Shown here piece after piece: positions 1-12,800 of a stretch of 64,000 nucleotides of DNA. Below the pieces are notes generated by a model that was given only the letters and a program-made list of their open reading frames with translations, was not told the DNA's origin and made no database searches. Every line of letters starts with the position of its first letter. Position 1 is the first letter of the stretch. This stretch comes from Canna indica (Eukaryota; Streptophyta; Magnoliopsida; Zingiberales; Cannaceae). The stretch covers positions 90,297,501-90,361,500 of the forward strand of contig CP136890.1 in NCBI GenBank assembly GCA_034359265.1, in the 5' to 3' direction. A program made the position numbers and the translations under genes.

Positions 1-594
1 ATAAACACTTTAAGAGAAATTGGCAAAATAATAAACAAGATTGGGTATTTGGAAAAACCTTAACTTTTTTGGCATTTACCCAAATTACCCCCAATTTCTA
101 AGAATTCATCTGGTTTATTAACTTAATCAATCTGACCCTTTTTGCTTGAATCAGGTTTAGCGACTTTGGTAAAAAGTTCTTAATTGCTCTTATATTTGGC
201 AGTTAGAACTTTGGTTATCCCTAAGTAAGCAATAAGTCATTTGCATGTTAAATTGAGGCATATTGATATAAAAATGACAAATAGTGTTTCTATTGGTTAA
301 TTCAATAGAAAATATGTTTACCATCATTTTGACATTATGCCTCAATTTAACATGAGGATGACTTGCTTAGAGATTTTTGACCAAAGTCCCTAACCACCAA
401 TATAAGAGCAGTTATGGACTTTTCACCAAAGTCCCTAAACCCTATTTAGAAGAAGGGTCAATTGAGGGTTAAGTTAATGAATTGGCTAGGTTCTTTGAAA
501 TTTATGTAATTTGGGTAAATACCAAAAGAAAGTTATGGTTTTACCAAATACCCTATTTTATTTATGATTTTGTCAATTCCTCTTAAAGTGTTTA
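1..594. mobile_element. Palindromic foldback element (Mutator-like MITE), left end outside the window
   Basis: The first 594 bases are almost one long inverted repeat. ATAAACACTTTAAGAG at position 1 is answered by CTCTTAAAGTGTTTAT ending at 594, and inner blocks also match in reverse (about 222-260 against 335-370, both containing the dyad-related words for TTAAATTGAGGCAT). The turn lies near 295-300. Pairing probably continues outside the window, since the right arm goes on as GGTTTTGCC. No ORF. Long arms with a very short centre fit a non-autonomous foldback or MULE-type element. No target duplication can be checked because the left flank is missing. It lies downstream (3' side) of the last visible VPS13 exon and is probably in a VPS13 intron. 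Confidence 0.75.
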
Positions 595-1403
595 TGGTTT
601 TGCCAAATTTTCTTTTTTTTCTTTTCTTTTGCAACCTATATTGCTGCCTTTACTGCAGACAGAAGCTACAGTCTGTGTTGCTGCAGTCTGCATTTTCAGC
701 AAAGCTTTTCTCTCTCTTTGCAGCTTAAATGCTTAGCACGGAATATACTGTCAGAGTTCTTGGCTTGATATATTGTCCAGGGACTTGAACATGGAGAATC
801 AGTGTCGGCTGATTCCAATTCTGGATAGAACACCTCCTCAGCACCTAGCTGAAGGTGTTGAGCCTTCTTCTTTCCTATGGTGTCTTGGTGGTTGAATCCA
901 GGAACCAGAAAAGCAAAGAAAGAAAGAGAAGAAGAGAGGAAGAGGGAAAAGAAACCGAGTATTATTCGAATACGTCTCTTGCTGATCTGTTACAGGAATA
1001 CTTCTCCTTATATATCCATTTCAGTTATACCTGAAACCCCTTTCAGTTACATCCGAAAATACTATTGGGATTTGGGATCCTCCCAAGTCCCAATATCAAC
1101 TATTGTCTCTCTACTTACAAAAGGGTAAAAAAGTAAACAAGGCAATAAGAAAGAATGAAGAGCAACAAGAAAATGAACAAGTGGAAATCTGAATTTGGAA
1201 TCTGAATTCATGACTCCTCTCTTCCAATTCTTCTTCCATTTATCATGTTCAAACCTTCAATCCTGGGTTATCTAACAATGGTTGGTTCCTAACATATACC
1301 ATACTGGTTTAACCAAAGGCAGAAACAGGTCAAGGTATGGAGACCTTAAACCTTGTTATTGACAATTATAATTTTTTTACCAAAACTCCTATGTGTATAT
1401 GAG
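595..1403. other. Unassigned sequence, likely VPS13 intron or repeat
   Basis: No exon matching the expected continuation of VPS13 was found here. The stretch has more even base composition than its surroundings (for example 640-900) and a short plus-strand ORF at 877-1128 that resembles nothing I recognise. It may be a remnant of a retroelement LTR, but no paired terminus was seen. Confidence 0.3.
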
Positions 1404-1713
1404 AGGCCTAGTTTGGTGCATCATATAGAATCTAGGATAAGGCCTAATACGATTAGGCATGATAGGTTTATACAACATATGGTGCATTATCACTGTATAA
1501 GATATAGAATTGTATATTTGTATGTTGTGGTATAGTAACAGAGTATAGCTCACAGTGCAACCACATATAGAATTATACATTAATCAATGTGCAAGAGTCT
1601 TAGACCGTCCAAGCAGTACAATACAGTGTGGTGAACCAATCACATGTTAAGGCTTGATTGTATAACCTTATCCTATAAGGTCATGCCTTATAGAGTGTGC
1701 CAAATAGGGCCTA
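1404..1713. mobile_element. MITE with GGCCTAGTTTGG-type terminal repeats
   Basis: AGGCCTAGTTTGGTGCA at the left end is matched in reverse by TGTGCCAAATAGGGCCTA at the right end, giving a roughly 310-bp non-coding element. Superfamily is uncertain; no clear target duplication. It sits in the last visible intron of the VPS13 gene. Confidence 0.6.
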
Positions 1714-2647
1714 AGTACCTGTAGGGCCTAAACACCATTCATGTTATCTCTTTTTTTTTCAAAAAGCATGATGACTAAGTGAGTGACTCTCCCTAATTGT
1801 TAGCATCCTCAGATCAATTCCCTAATAAGAGAAAAAAAGAATCCCCCAAATGCTATCAAGAAGAAGTGTTCTTAAGAAGGTTTATAAAAATTATCAGGTG
1901 CCAACAATGAAAGACACTGGGGTATCAGGGTGGTATACTTAGCCACATTGCTCAGTATAAAGTATAAACAAAATAACAATACAAAACTCATTTACCGCCT
2001 ACAAGAGATATTGTTGCATTAATCCATTGTTGAACTGGAATATACTAGCAAATATGGTCAGTATGGTTCAAGATTTCAAATCATGGTTATAAATGATAAG
2101 GTAGAGAACAAGTACACATGGTAAATAATTATTTATTAGATAAGGTAATAAGTTGGAACAGAAGTGAAGAAAAAAGATTAAGCAAGATACAAAAAGAAAA
2201 AAAATTATTGGTAACAAAGAGTTGGCAATGTAAAAAAAGGATTAGCATCTTATCCTTCTAGTGCCTTGTGAGTCCATTCAAATTAAAATAAATTTTAATA
2301 AGCAGAAATATTACCCAATATTACATATATATTCCTTCAAAGTTAGATGCACTTCCAGCCATAAAATAAAAGAATAGTAGAAATAAAAAGAGGACTATAG
2401 ATAATTGAAAGAAGCAGATGAGGACTATAGAGTACATAAATGTCATAAACTTACAATTGTTGGTTTCAATAAGCAGATGATTGAGAAATCAAAGATGTCA
2501 AGTTTAGCATAAATAATCAAAGATTCCATTTTACATATAGAACAGATATGATATACTGCAATACGTAAACTTTAAGATATTGTAGGATCATGCACATCTA
2601 GGAAGCAACAGAAAAATGAGCCAAGTACAAGGGTAAAGTGGAATTAC
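1714..2647 (-). other. VPS13 intron sequence after coding exon 10
   Basis: AT-rich intronic DNA. Exon 10 ends in frame at 2648 with a GTAATT donor; no following exon was found down to position 1. The intron is therefore at least 2.6 kb and its acceptor lies outside the window. Confidence 0.5.
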
Positions 2648-3816
2648 TTCTTTCGGAGAGTACAGATAGAAAAATAATCCCAAAGACCCATAATTTGTTT
2701 CAACTGAATCTCATTCAACAAAAGAACCTATTAAAGGAAACAAAGGCAGGGGTCACTATGTCAATCCACGCAAAAGTAACTATTTAAAATAAAGTAATAA
2801 TGTCAATATGCCTTTATATTGCAGGGTAACAAACCAAGGTAGTTATCTCCACAGTGATATCATACTCAGGTGTACCATCAAGCTTTCCAGCTTTATTAAC
2901 CTGCACAAATAAGCACCACGAACTTTACACAGAGTACCATAAGGCCAGAACATAAAAGACCATAAGTTTAAACTAGTAGAAGACTCTTGTGCATATCAAG
3001 ATAGAGGTAAGTAACCTCATTAATTTATCCTGGTATGTTTGCTTCAGTGGATAGGATAGGATTGGATTGGATAATAAATGAGAGAGTATTGGATAATAAT
3101 TTTTTAAATCCGGTCTACATCGAATATAATATCATTTTTATATTCTTCTATTCTCATTTTTTTCTAATCCATGCATTAAACAAATAATGGATATTAATCC
3201 ATCCATTATCCTATGACACAAACATGCTCTAGGGGTTTTAACTGATTTATCCAAATCTTTATGGTGAAGCTAATATACACATGTGCACCCTTGTAGCAAA
3301 TATATCCAACCATCAATTGATTGTTATGTGAGCTATTAACATGTGAATTTGGCTATCCAACATGGTTGGCCTTTGCAGAAACATGCCACATCAACTACTA
3401 ATCCCAATATTCAACACCCATGGAATTCAAATCTTAAGTCTTTGGTGAGTGTTCAAAGAAGGGAATGAGGGAGAAACAAGAGGGAAGAAAAGCATTTAGG
3501 GTTTATTGGTTTAACGAGGCTTTTAGAGATATTAATTATATGGCTTCTAGGGAGTAGGTTAGTCAGTAGTCTGTTAGACTCAGAAACTCAAAGAATTGAC
3601 CCATTCTCTCAAGTTTATCAAAGAAAAAGGTGGAGGAAAAATTCTGGATACAGAGGAGATAAACTACAGAGAATTAATTGATGTGAAGATAAATCCTAGA
3701 GAGATTAACTTATTGAGAGAAATAGTCATAAGCATAGATTGATTCAAATTCCATTGCTTGTATAAATTAGATGAAGATGAATGAAGAAGGTGTGCATCAC
3801 CAAGACATACTTTGTT

Positions 3817-3861
<45 letters not shown>

Positions 3862-6800
3862 TAGCCATGAAGCATTAGAGTGCTCTGTTCTTCCCAGTTT
3901 GGTTTTGGCATATCTTCACCATAGGGAAGAAGAAAACATCCTCTACTTCCGGACTGCCGGAAGCACCATCATCTTCGTCAGAGCACCCCTGCTCAAACCC
4001 ACCTCAAATAGACGTTCGAAGCCCGTGGACATGATCGTGCACCAAGAACATAACATAGTCTGACATGGAATGTTGGATTTGGATTTATAAGTCAACAATG
4101 TTAAGTCCAATGTCAGAACATTATTGTATCAAACAATTACCACCTAACAACTGGATATATAAACCTAAGGTCTGGGACTCTGGATAAATTGAACAAAACC
4201 CCCAAGTAAAAAGGCATGCATACCAATTAAGCTAATAATGTACATGCATATAGAAATTATGATGGATAAAAAAGTAGTGAAAAAGTTATGGCTTCTAGGG
4301 AGTAGGTTAGTCAGTAGTCTGACATGGAATGTTGGATTTGGATTTGTAAGTCAACAATGTCAAGTCTAATGTCAGCACTCAGCAGTCAGCACGTTATTGT
4401 ATCTAACAATTACCACCTAACAACTGGATATATAAGTATATATATAGCAACAAATATAAGGTCTGCAACTCTGGTTAAATTGAATAAAACCCCCAAGTAA
4501 AACGGCATGCATACCAATTAAGCTAATAATGTACATGCATATAGAAATTATGATGGATAAAAAAGTAGTGAAAAAGTTAAACAAGATCACATACCAGCAG
4601 AGAGACCACGAAGTCAAATGGGTTAACTATGTAATCATATTTCTCATAATCTAACATCGAACTAGAAAATAACTGCACGTCACTAGGACTAAATAAGTTA
4701 TGATTTCCTTCCACCGAGTTACAGTAAAGTCCAACCCTTGATATTTCAACAACCTTCCTCACTTGACCACTTCTGGATTTCACCATGGAAGATCTGAACC
4801 AAACAAAAACAAGATAAATGAATATAAGGCATAAAAGAAAGACAACTACAAATAAAAACATGTTGTATAGAACTAATGGAATTCATAAGCAATTAACAAA
4901 ACAATTGCAATAAAAAACTAATGATCTAAAATGAGCTTGATTAGTACAAGATAACAAGGGTACCAACTACCAACAATTTATAGCAAACCATATACCTGTG
5001 TCAGATATTTTGAAAAATATCATGTAGATAACCATGGAATACAACATTTTGAAATATGTTTTGTTTTAATCTTAGATTAGGATAGATTGTTTGACATTCA
5101 TTTGAAGGATACAAATATATTGTTGAGGATTACATGGCCATATACATCAAACCATGTGAAAGATGCTGTATTAGAAAAAGTAACTTCTGACAGTTTTTAC
5201 TGGCACTGACAAATCCAAATAGTAAGAAACCCCAAAAAAGTTAACAGACCATTAAAGTTTCAGTAGCTAAAACATAGTCAATGGTTTAGAAAATTACCCT
5301 GTGATGTTCAGCTTCTGCGTGTCTGTCAATACGGTCAGACTGGAAAGTGTTAAACCAAAAATAAATGAATCCTGGAAAATTTTATTAGAAAAATGTTACA
5401 ATTCTTCCATTTCAATTGCAACATTAATTAAAGAATAAAAGCATTTGTCATGAAAAGTAATGATGTAAAATAGTTGCCAAAAACATCAAAGCCCCAAACA
5501 TATAAACCAAATAGTTCAGGCAAATGGTAATGTTGATGCTAGGACATATTGGCTTATTGCAATGAAGAGAATGACAGAACAAATACAGATGAACCGTGTC
5601 TTACACAAAGGTAGAATTTAGTATATTGCAGATAATAAAATTGAGTGTTAGTTTTGAGAATGATAGAATTGAGAATTTGGATAACCACAGGTTTTAAACT
5701 ACCCCCTTGTATCCATTTTTAAATCTAAGTCACCAAGTGTTCATTAAACAGTCTATTATAATAATTTCTCCATCTTACTTTTATCTCTCTATTATTACTT
5801 CTGAACAAATGAAACAGAGTAAACTTTTTGAGACAAAAATCCAAACTAACTTTTATGGTCCCTTTGCTTCACTGATGTGATAGGATATAGGGTAGGATAA
5901 GAAATGTAAGAAGCTTAGATAGGATTTTTTTATCCGTACACAGGGACACAGGGTATAACATCAAATTTATCTTTCTATAATTCTATCTCCTAATCTAGGT
6001 ACCAAACAACCAAACAAACGAGGGATTAAAATCGTCCTTTATCCCGTCAAACAAATATGACCTTAGAACACAAGTAGTACAGTTAGAAGCAGGTTCTAAG
6101 GATGAAACCACAAGCATTTGTAAAGTGACAGTCTATTGGACTATGACATTAAAAGTAAAAGTGGTTTGTACGCAAACAATCATAATATGATGAGGTCATA
6201 TTACTAGGCAAAAGCTTAAATCCATGACAGAGTAAGGATATTAATCCCAATGGCTAGCTGAACCAAATGGCCACTACCAATTAAATTAGCCAATTTTACT
6301 GTTTGGCACTAAAAATTACCCTATTCAAGCAGGTTGTAACAAATCTCACACTCAAACTCCCTTATTTCAGGATCTTTCACCCATTCTTTTAATTTTTGGC
6401 CTGTACCAACCTTGGACCTAGAAAATTACCCTAGTTCAACTGTTCAACTAAGTGTGTTGGTATGGATATATGGGCACTTCATAACTATGGGATTGACCCC
6501 AGTTGATATCAAACAATATAGCCCCAATATTACAAGAAACATAGCATCTTCTTCTAGTTTTGTTATGGGATATTCAATCCACATCTTCTAATGTAGCCAA
6601 TGTTATATTTCAATGCACTTCAATTCATTTGGGGCATGAATTTTATTGTTCCATTACTTGTTACAATTTTTTTATAAATTAGGTAATTATATTACGAAAG
6701 AAAATAGTTGTTTTCTGATGTTCTAAACGGTGTTGACTGCTGAGTGTTCTCAGCACAATCCCACCTTGTTGGCCCATAAGGAGTGTTGATGCAATTTAGT

Positions 6801-9800
6801 ACTTGGTCCAACCAAGCACCAGAATGGATCCCAAAACTGAGATATAGAACATTGCTTTCAACTCTCCCAAATTCTCATTCTAACTCAAATATCTCCATCT
6901 CTTTTACTTCTTTGACCTCAAGATTAAGTGAATACAGCCTAAAAATTCAAATATTCATTCAATTGAAGACTCTATATTGAGGAGATCTAAAATTCTAAAC
7001 ATAATGCATAGTTTCGAGTTAATCATAAAGAATTACATGATTAGATATCTAAATACTTGTATATTGGAATCAAAATTCATAATTTTGCAACTAGTTGAAA
7101 TGGAGTGTGGCTTGAATGATACACCTTTCATTTTTATAAATTTTAGTCATGAACTCTGCCAAACCTAAAATATGAGTGGCATAGTAATTCGTTCCTAAAA
7201 TTTAAGATCATTTGGGGATCAATAAACCAAAAAGATGCTCATCACAACCTTCTAGTGGAAATAAAAATTATGAACCTAATATCCACTCCAATTTAACCAT
7301 ATACATTCAAGATCAGGGATAATCATAATTAAAATTGCATTTGGTGTAAATGAGCCACAAGGCTGTTCATCATAACCTACTTTGAAAGTGATGTATGATG
7401 GAGTTAACGACAAGATAATGTCTCTTAGCAAAAATATATTGTCTCTTAGCCGGGTGACATAAAAGCAAACAAGATAATATCTTATGGAGTTAAGGACAAT
7501 TGTATATGTATCAGTCTAAATACATTGATTTTCACAATTACCACTCTAAATTTAAGTTACAATATATATATCCTTAGAAAAGTTAAAAACAAGCAATTGT
7601 AATTTCTAATCTATCTTTTAGTTGGCATTGATAACCATGCAAAAAATATACAAGACAACATTTGCTTTGATTAATAATAAGGTCATGTAGGTTTCTTAAT
7701 AAATTTATACATTTTGCTACTATTGATAACTATGATCAGAGGCATAGTTTTAAATCTCATAGCATACCACTCAGCAAGGTTGGTTTTAAATACCAACCGG
7801 TACCGTACCGACACACGGTACGGTCCGGTACCATTTGTGGTACCAATGGTACCGGTAGGTGCACTGCACCATACTGTAGCCATACTGGGCGGTACCGCCT
7901 GGTATTAAATACTACCGACCATATCGGGCAGTACTATTGAATATCGAACGGTACGCCTGATATTTACTGGTACACCTAGTACCGGGTGTACCTGATAACG
8001 GTTTTCTAAAAAAACAGTACGTAGGAACGAATTTTAAAACTACGCCACTCGGTATGGGCGATACATAGTACTGATTCAGGTACAGGCCAGTACATGCATC
8101 ATTCCGGGCCATACTAATTGTACGAAGCAGTACAATGCATGTACCAGGTCAGTGGTCAGTACCGCCTGATACAGGGTCTGTACCAGGCGATACAGATCCT
8201 ACTTTAATCTGTTGAAAGTTGAAACAGTGCAGCCCTAACGACTATTTTTCCAGTTCTTTGGGTTTTTTCCAATCGGTTCGGTAGTATAGAAGGGTTTCTA
8301 AGTGTTTTAAGGGCTATATAAAGCCCTCAAACCCTTAATTTTCCTCCCAATACTTCTCTCTTACTCTAAGTGTGTTGCACTCGTGGACCTTAGTCATATC
8401 ACACCTGTCAACATGCCGTCAAGGCGTCAACCTTCTTCGATGGACGCTACTCTTCAGCCTTTTGTGTTTAATTTTGTATTCTTTTCATTCGTATTTGAGA
8501 TGTTTTTGTGCTTTTTCAATATATTATGTATGTTTTTTAATCATTTTAAACTATTGAGTTGGAGTCTAAAATGAAAAAAGATGTACCTATACACTCGATA
8601 TAGTCCATAGAGACATATATCCATTCACATCACATTTAAAGTACCACCTTGTACTCAAAGTCTCAAACTATTGCGGTACTACACCGGTTGAACAGTGAAC
8701 CAACTATACATGCATAAACCTTGTTTTTATGTGTAAGATAATGTTAAAAACCAAATATAACATTATAACACCATTGGTTCTCCTCCTTATATAATTTTAG
8801 ATCAAATTTTCATCAAAGATAACCAATTCTCCTTTTTCCAGTTTTTTTACCCATAGAATCTGGTACGGTACTGGTCCACCCAGGGTGACAGGGTCCTAGA
8901 TCAATCCCAAGACTTATACTTCAAACCTTGCTTCACAACATGGAAAAATATGGTAAAGGGAAATACAACCAAGAGGTTTTGTCAATTTAGTCCCTATGAT
9001 TTGATGCATTTCAATTCAGTCTTTGGAATTTGAAAAACTCCAATTTAGTACCTCAAATCTTTAATTTGGTTTTAATCTACTCCAAGGATCATACATACAC
9101 CATTACTTTCCCCATAAGCGTACGCATGTGAGTTGCCCATTTGAGGGGCAAATTTGGCTTTTTTTCAATTGCAAATTACTTGGGTACAAACTAGTAATTG
9201 AAATTGGTGTTGCAATTGTATATTAACCCTTTCTTCCTTGTTTTACATAAGCTTTCATTAGGATTGTTGTTGGTCAATGGACTCAATGTTTTTATATTTT
9301 CTTCCTTTTTTTTTGCAAGTCATGTTGATGTGATCAAAAAAATCATTTTAGCCACTTGGATGTGCAACTCACTTGCGTACTCCAACCGTGAAAGTACCAA
9401 TGTTTTGCCCAAGGACTAGACTGAAACTGAAGTTGAAACTTCAGGATTAAATTGAAGTTTTTCAAATTCTAAGGACTAAATTGAAACCCACATCAAACTA
9501 TAGAGAATAATTCAAAATTTACCCCAAAAAATAAGCATTTGAAAAAAAAAAATAGCAACAAAAAATGTTGCTTGATATTAGATGTTTGCAGCTCTTGATC
9601 AATGACATAGTAAAAGAAGAAATGAGAAGATAAGCGTTCATTTAATTTAGAACATTGCTTGAAATTCAGACAACATTTATGTCAAAAAATGGATTTTCGC
9701 ACCTGATCTTTATGTGAATCAACATAAATAATATGGACGTTCCTAATTGAAACTTGAATGTTGTCGAGAATCTGTAATTAAGATATATATATGCTGATAA

Positions 9801-12800
9801 ATATATAATTATTATTAACAATATTTATCAATAAGAACATTAAGAACAATAAACAATCGGTTGTCTAATGTGTTCACCTTTGCAGAAATGTATGAAATAA
9901 ATGACTGACCAGCCTGATCATCTGGAGGGGAAAAAAAATTGAGTCAAAAAGTTAACATTTGCAGAAAGTAAAGATTGTAAACCAAAACTACTCTAAAACA
10001 CTAAGTGACATCAACCACAAAGTATTGTCAAAAACTGCTGACAACCACCAAATATCATCAAGATCCACCACTCCACCTAGTCCTTGGACGTGTCACGTAT
10101 GAACAACAGTGAGCACGGGTCTCGCCTCAATTCCTTGCCCAAATCAACTTCAGAACTTTTGAGTGTGACACATACCAGTATGAACACAGTGGAACATGCC
10201 AGCATCTTAAAACCATGTCAAGCATAACTTACAAGAAGGTTAATTAAAAACATAAATTTTCTATGCCATTACTCAATTAAGAGAAGCCAGAATTAATTGA
10301 TGGTCATGCATGGCTGCCTAACAAAGGTATGCAGAAGTGATATGCATAGCACATGGATAAAAAAATATGGCCAGACATGCCTCACATATCTCTTGAGTCT
10401 TCACATGACAACACAAAAGTTTCATTACTGAAAAAAATTGCTTACAGCCCTACACATGGAACAACCACGTCCACGAGTGTACTAGGACATGTAAAACAAT
10501 GAAATTTATGTGGTTACAGCAAGAGTGAAAGCCCGAGGTGCGGAAATCATATTTAATGTAAACCAAACATACAATGGATACTTATGAATGAGAACCAAAG
10601 TTATCTTATCAAAGATGATACTGATGATGGCTATGGAAAATGAACATAAAAACTCACCAGAGACTCGTCTTGACAACTTTGCAAGCTCTATTGCATTAAG
10701 TTTTGCCATTTTTCCCGCCAACTCTCTTTTCTCCACTGAATCAGAACTCCACTGTAAAAAAAGAAAAGCAATAGCCATGTTAACATTAGCAACCAAAGCC
10801 ATCAAATTAGATTGTAACTAATAGGAAATTTAGATGGAAAATCATAATACATAACAGAAACCTAGGAATTAAAATTGAAGTTAGATGTTCGCAATATAGA
10901 AATTTATGAGCCCACCTCATTATCTTCACGCTGGCAAGCACATATGAATATGTTCTCCAAGACAACTATGATAGGTTCCCATCCAAGTTTTTTCCAAGGG
11001 ATTCTAATGCTCAATTTCCCAACCCTCCCTGCAATAGCAAAATTAAACTGAAATAAATTGTTCGAGCATGGAAATGATCATGAAGTACAGATAAATTGGA
11101 ACTATCCAGACAAGATAAGAACTCAAGTGAAATATCATAAAATAAATGTCAAGAATATTGTGTATATCTTTTCAGTTTCAGCCATACCAAACTATGGACC
11201 ACTTTCAGCAATTTCGACCGAGAGAGAGAGAGGTACAGGAAAGAAATTACAAACCAATTAACAAATATATCCAAAACTTAAAAATAGAAGTCCTGTTAAT
11301 AGTAGTATCTTTTAGATTCTTTTATAAAAAGAAAAAATACAAAACTTCAGCTAATAGGGCTTATTGAAAAAAGATTGGCAAACAGGGAAGATTTGTGTCC
11401 TTGAATTAGCTAGATGGATGAGAACTAGCAAATTAAGCCATATGCTAGAATTCAAATGTTGGTCCAATTTTCAGTGATGGAACAAGTGGTCACACTTCAA
11501 GCACGGAAACATAGTCAAATAGCTCAATAGTTGATGATCCAAAACTAAATCATGAGACATATTGTATAAATATGGAAATTCCAGTAGGAAGATTTGCCCT
11601 TTACTCCTCAGTCCTTACCTCCATTGGTCATGCCCCTTCTTCGCTTATGAGCAAATTTTTATACTTCAGTGTTAACTCTGGGTATAGTACTGTGTCAGTG
11701 TTGCCACCAAGCTGTATTTGTATTAAATCTGGGCAAGTATTGAAATCCTTGGTTCACCATGATTTTTATTATAGTATAAGTTGTGCTAATCCACATTTCC
11801 ACGTTCATATATTCTATGCTAAAAATATATTGATTAAGAAAACATGCATGAAGATACTAAATAGATGGGTTTGGCACCAAATAGCAATTAGGACTTTGGG
11901 CATTAGCTGCTAGCTAACAGTCCAGAATAAAAACTAAAAATATGTAGTAAAATATTAGTCTGTGCATATGTCAAAGCTGGAATGTTACATAATGAAAAAA
12001 GAAGAAAAATGAAGTATCAAAGAGAAAAAATAAAATAAAATAAATATTGTTGAACAGATGAAAAGGTAAACAGCAACATGGCCAGAAAGGGGATACAAGA
12101 AGAAATAAGGAATTAGAAGAATATACCCTCTTTCAATGCAAAAGGCAACTGCAAATAGTCAAAGGCTTCAAGTATTAACTCCACTTTCTCCAATAATATT
12201 TCTTCTGAAAAGAAAACAACAAATATAGAAATTTAACAGGGTGACAAACAGCAATGTTAATACCAAGGAACTTACAAATTTTTTGCACAAACAACAATGA
12301 AGGTGAAACATTTATATTGCATATCTCATGTATAATAAAAGATATTATCGTTGTTTTACATAACAAAACAAAAGAACCAAACATATACACATCTCAAAAT
12401 CAATAATGCTAAAAATAAACAGTGGGTTCTGATTAAGAAAGGGGATGCCAGTGCACAAGTCTCCACCAATGTGGATGATAGGGAGGATCAATATATGCAC
12501 CCTTTCCCTTGCATGGTAAACCAGGCCTTTAATTAACATAGTAAATTTTGCATCTTATACCACGGATTGCTGCATCGTGATGGACCATTACAGACAAGCG
12601 CTTATTCATATGGCACAATCTCTTTACGGGCATGATAAAGAGCCATGCCCCACAAAGTATGTGTTTCAATGAATCCTTGTATGTAGTTTACCAAAACTTC
12701 TGAAGAGAGCTCTGTGGAAAACAACAATCATGAAGAGAGCTCTAAATGGGAAACAACAAAAAGTTTAGAGGATTCTTTTAGGATTCGGCATTCAATATAA

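Noticed and set aside
877..1128. 83-codon ORF with a basic N-terminus
   Set aside because: No similarity recognised and no supporting structure around it.
1..2647. VPS13 exon 11 within the window
   Set aside because: I looked for the expected Tyr-Gly-Arg-Tyr-Arg continuation and the Trp-Trp block on the minus strand and did not find them; the intron must extend past the edge.
3812..4063. ORF starting with a Ser-Leu repeat
   Set aside because: Generated by the CT microsatellite inside an intronic insertion; the rest matches no family.
10588..10821. Plus-strand ORF at 10588-10821
   Set aside because: It is antisense to VPS13 exon 4, which is firmly supported by frame, splice sites and family similarity.
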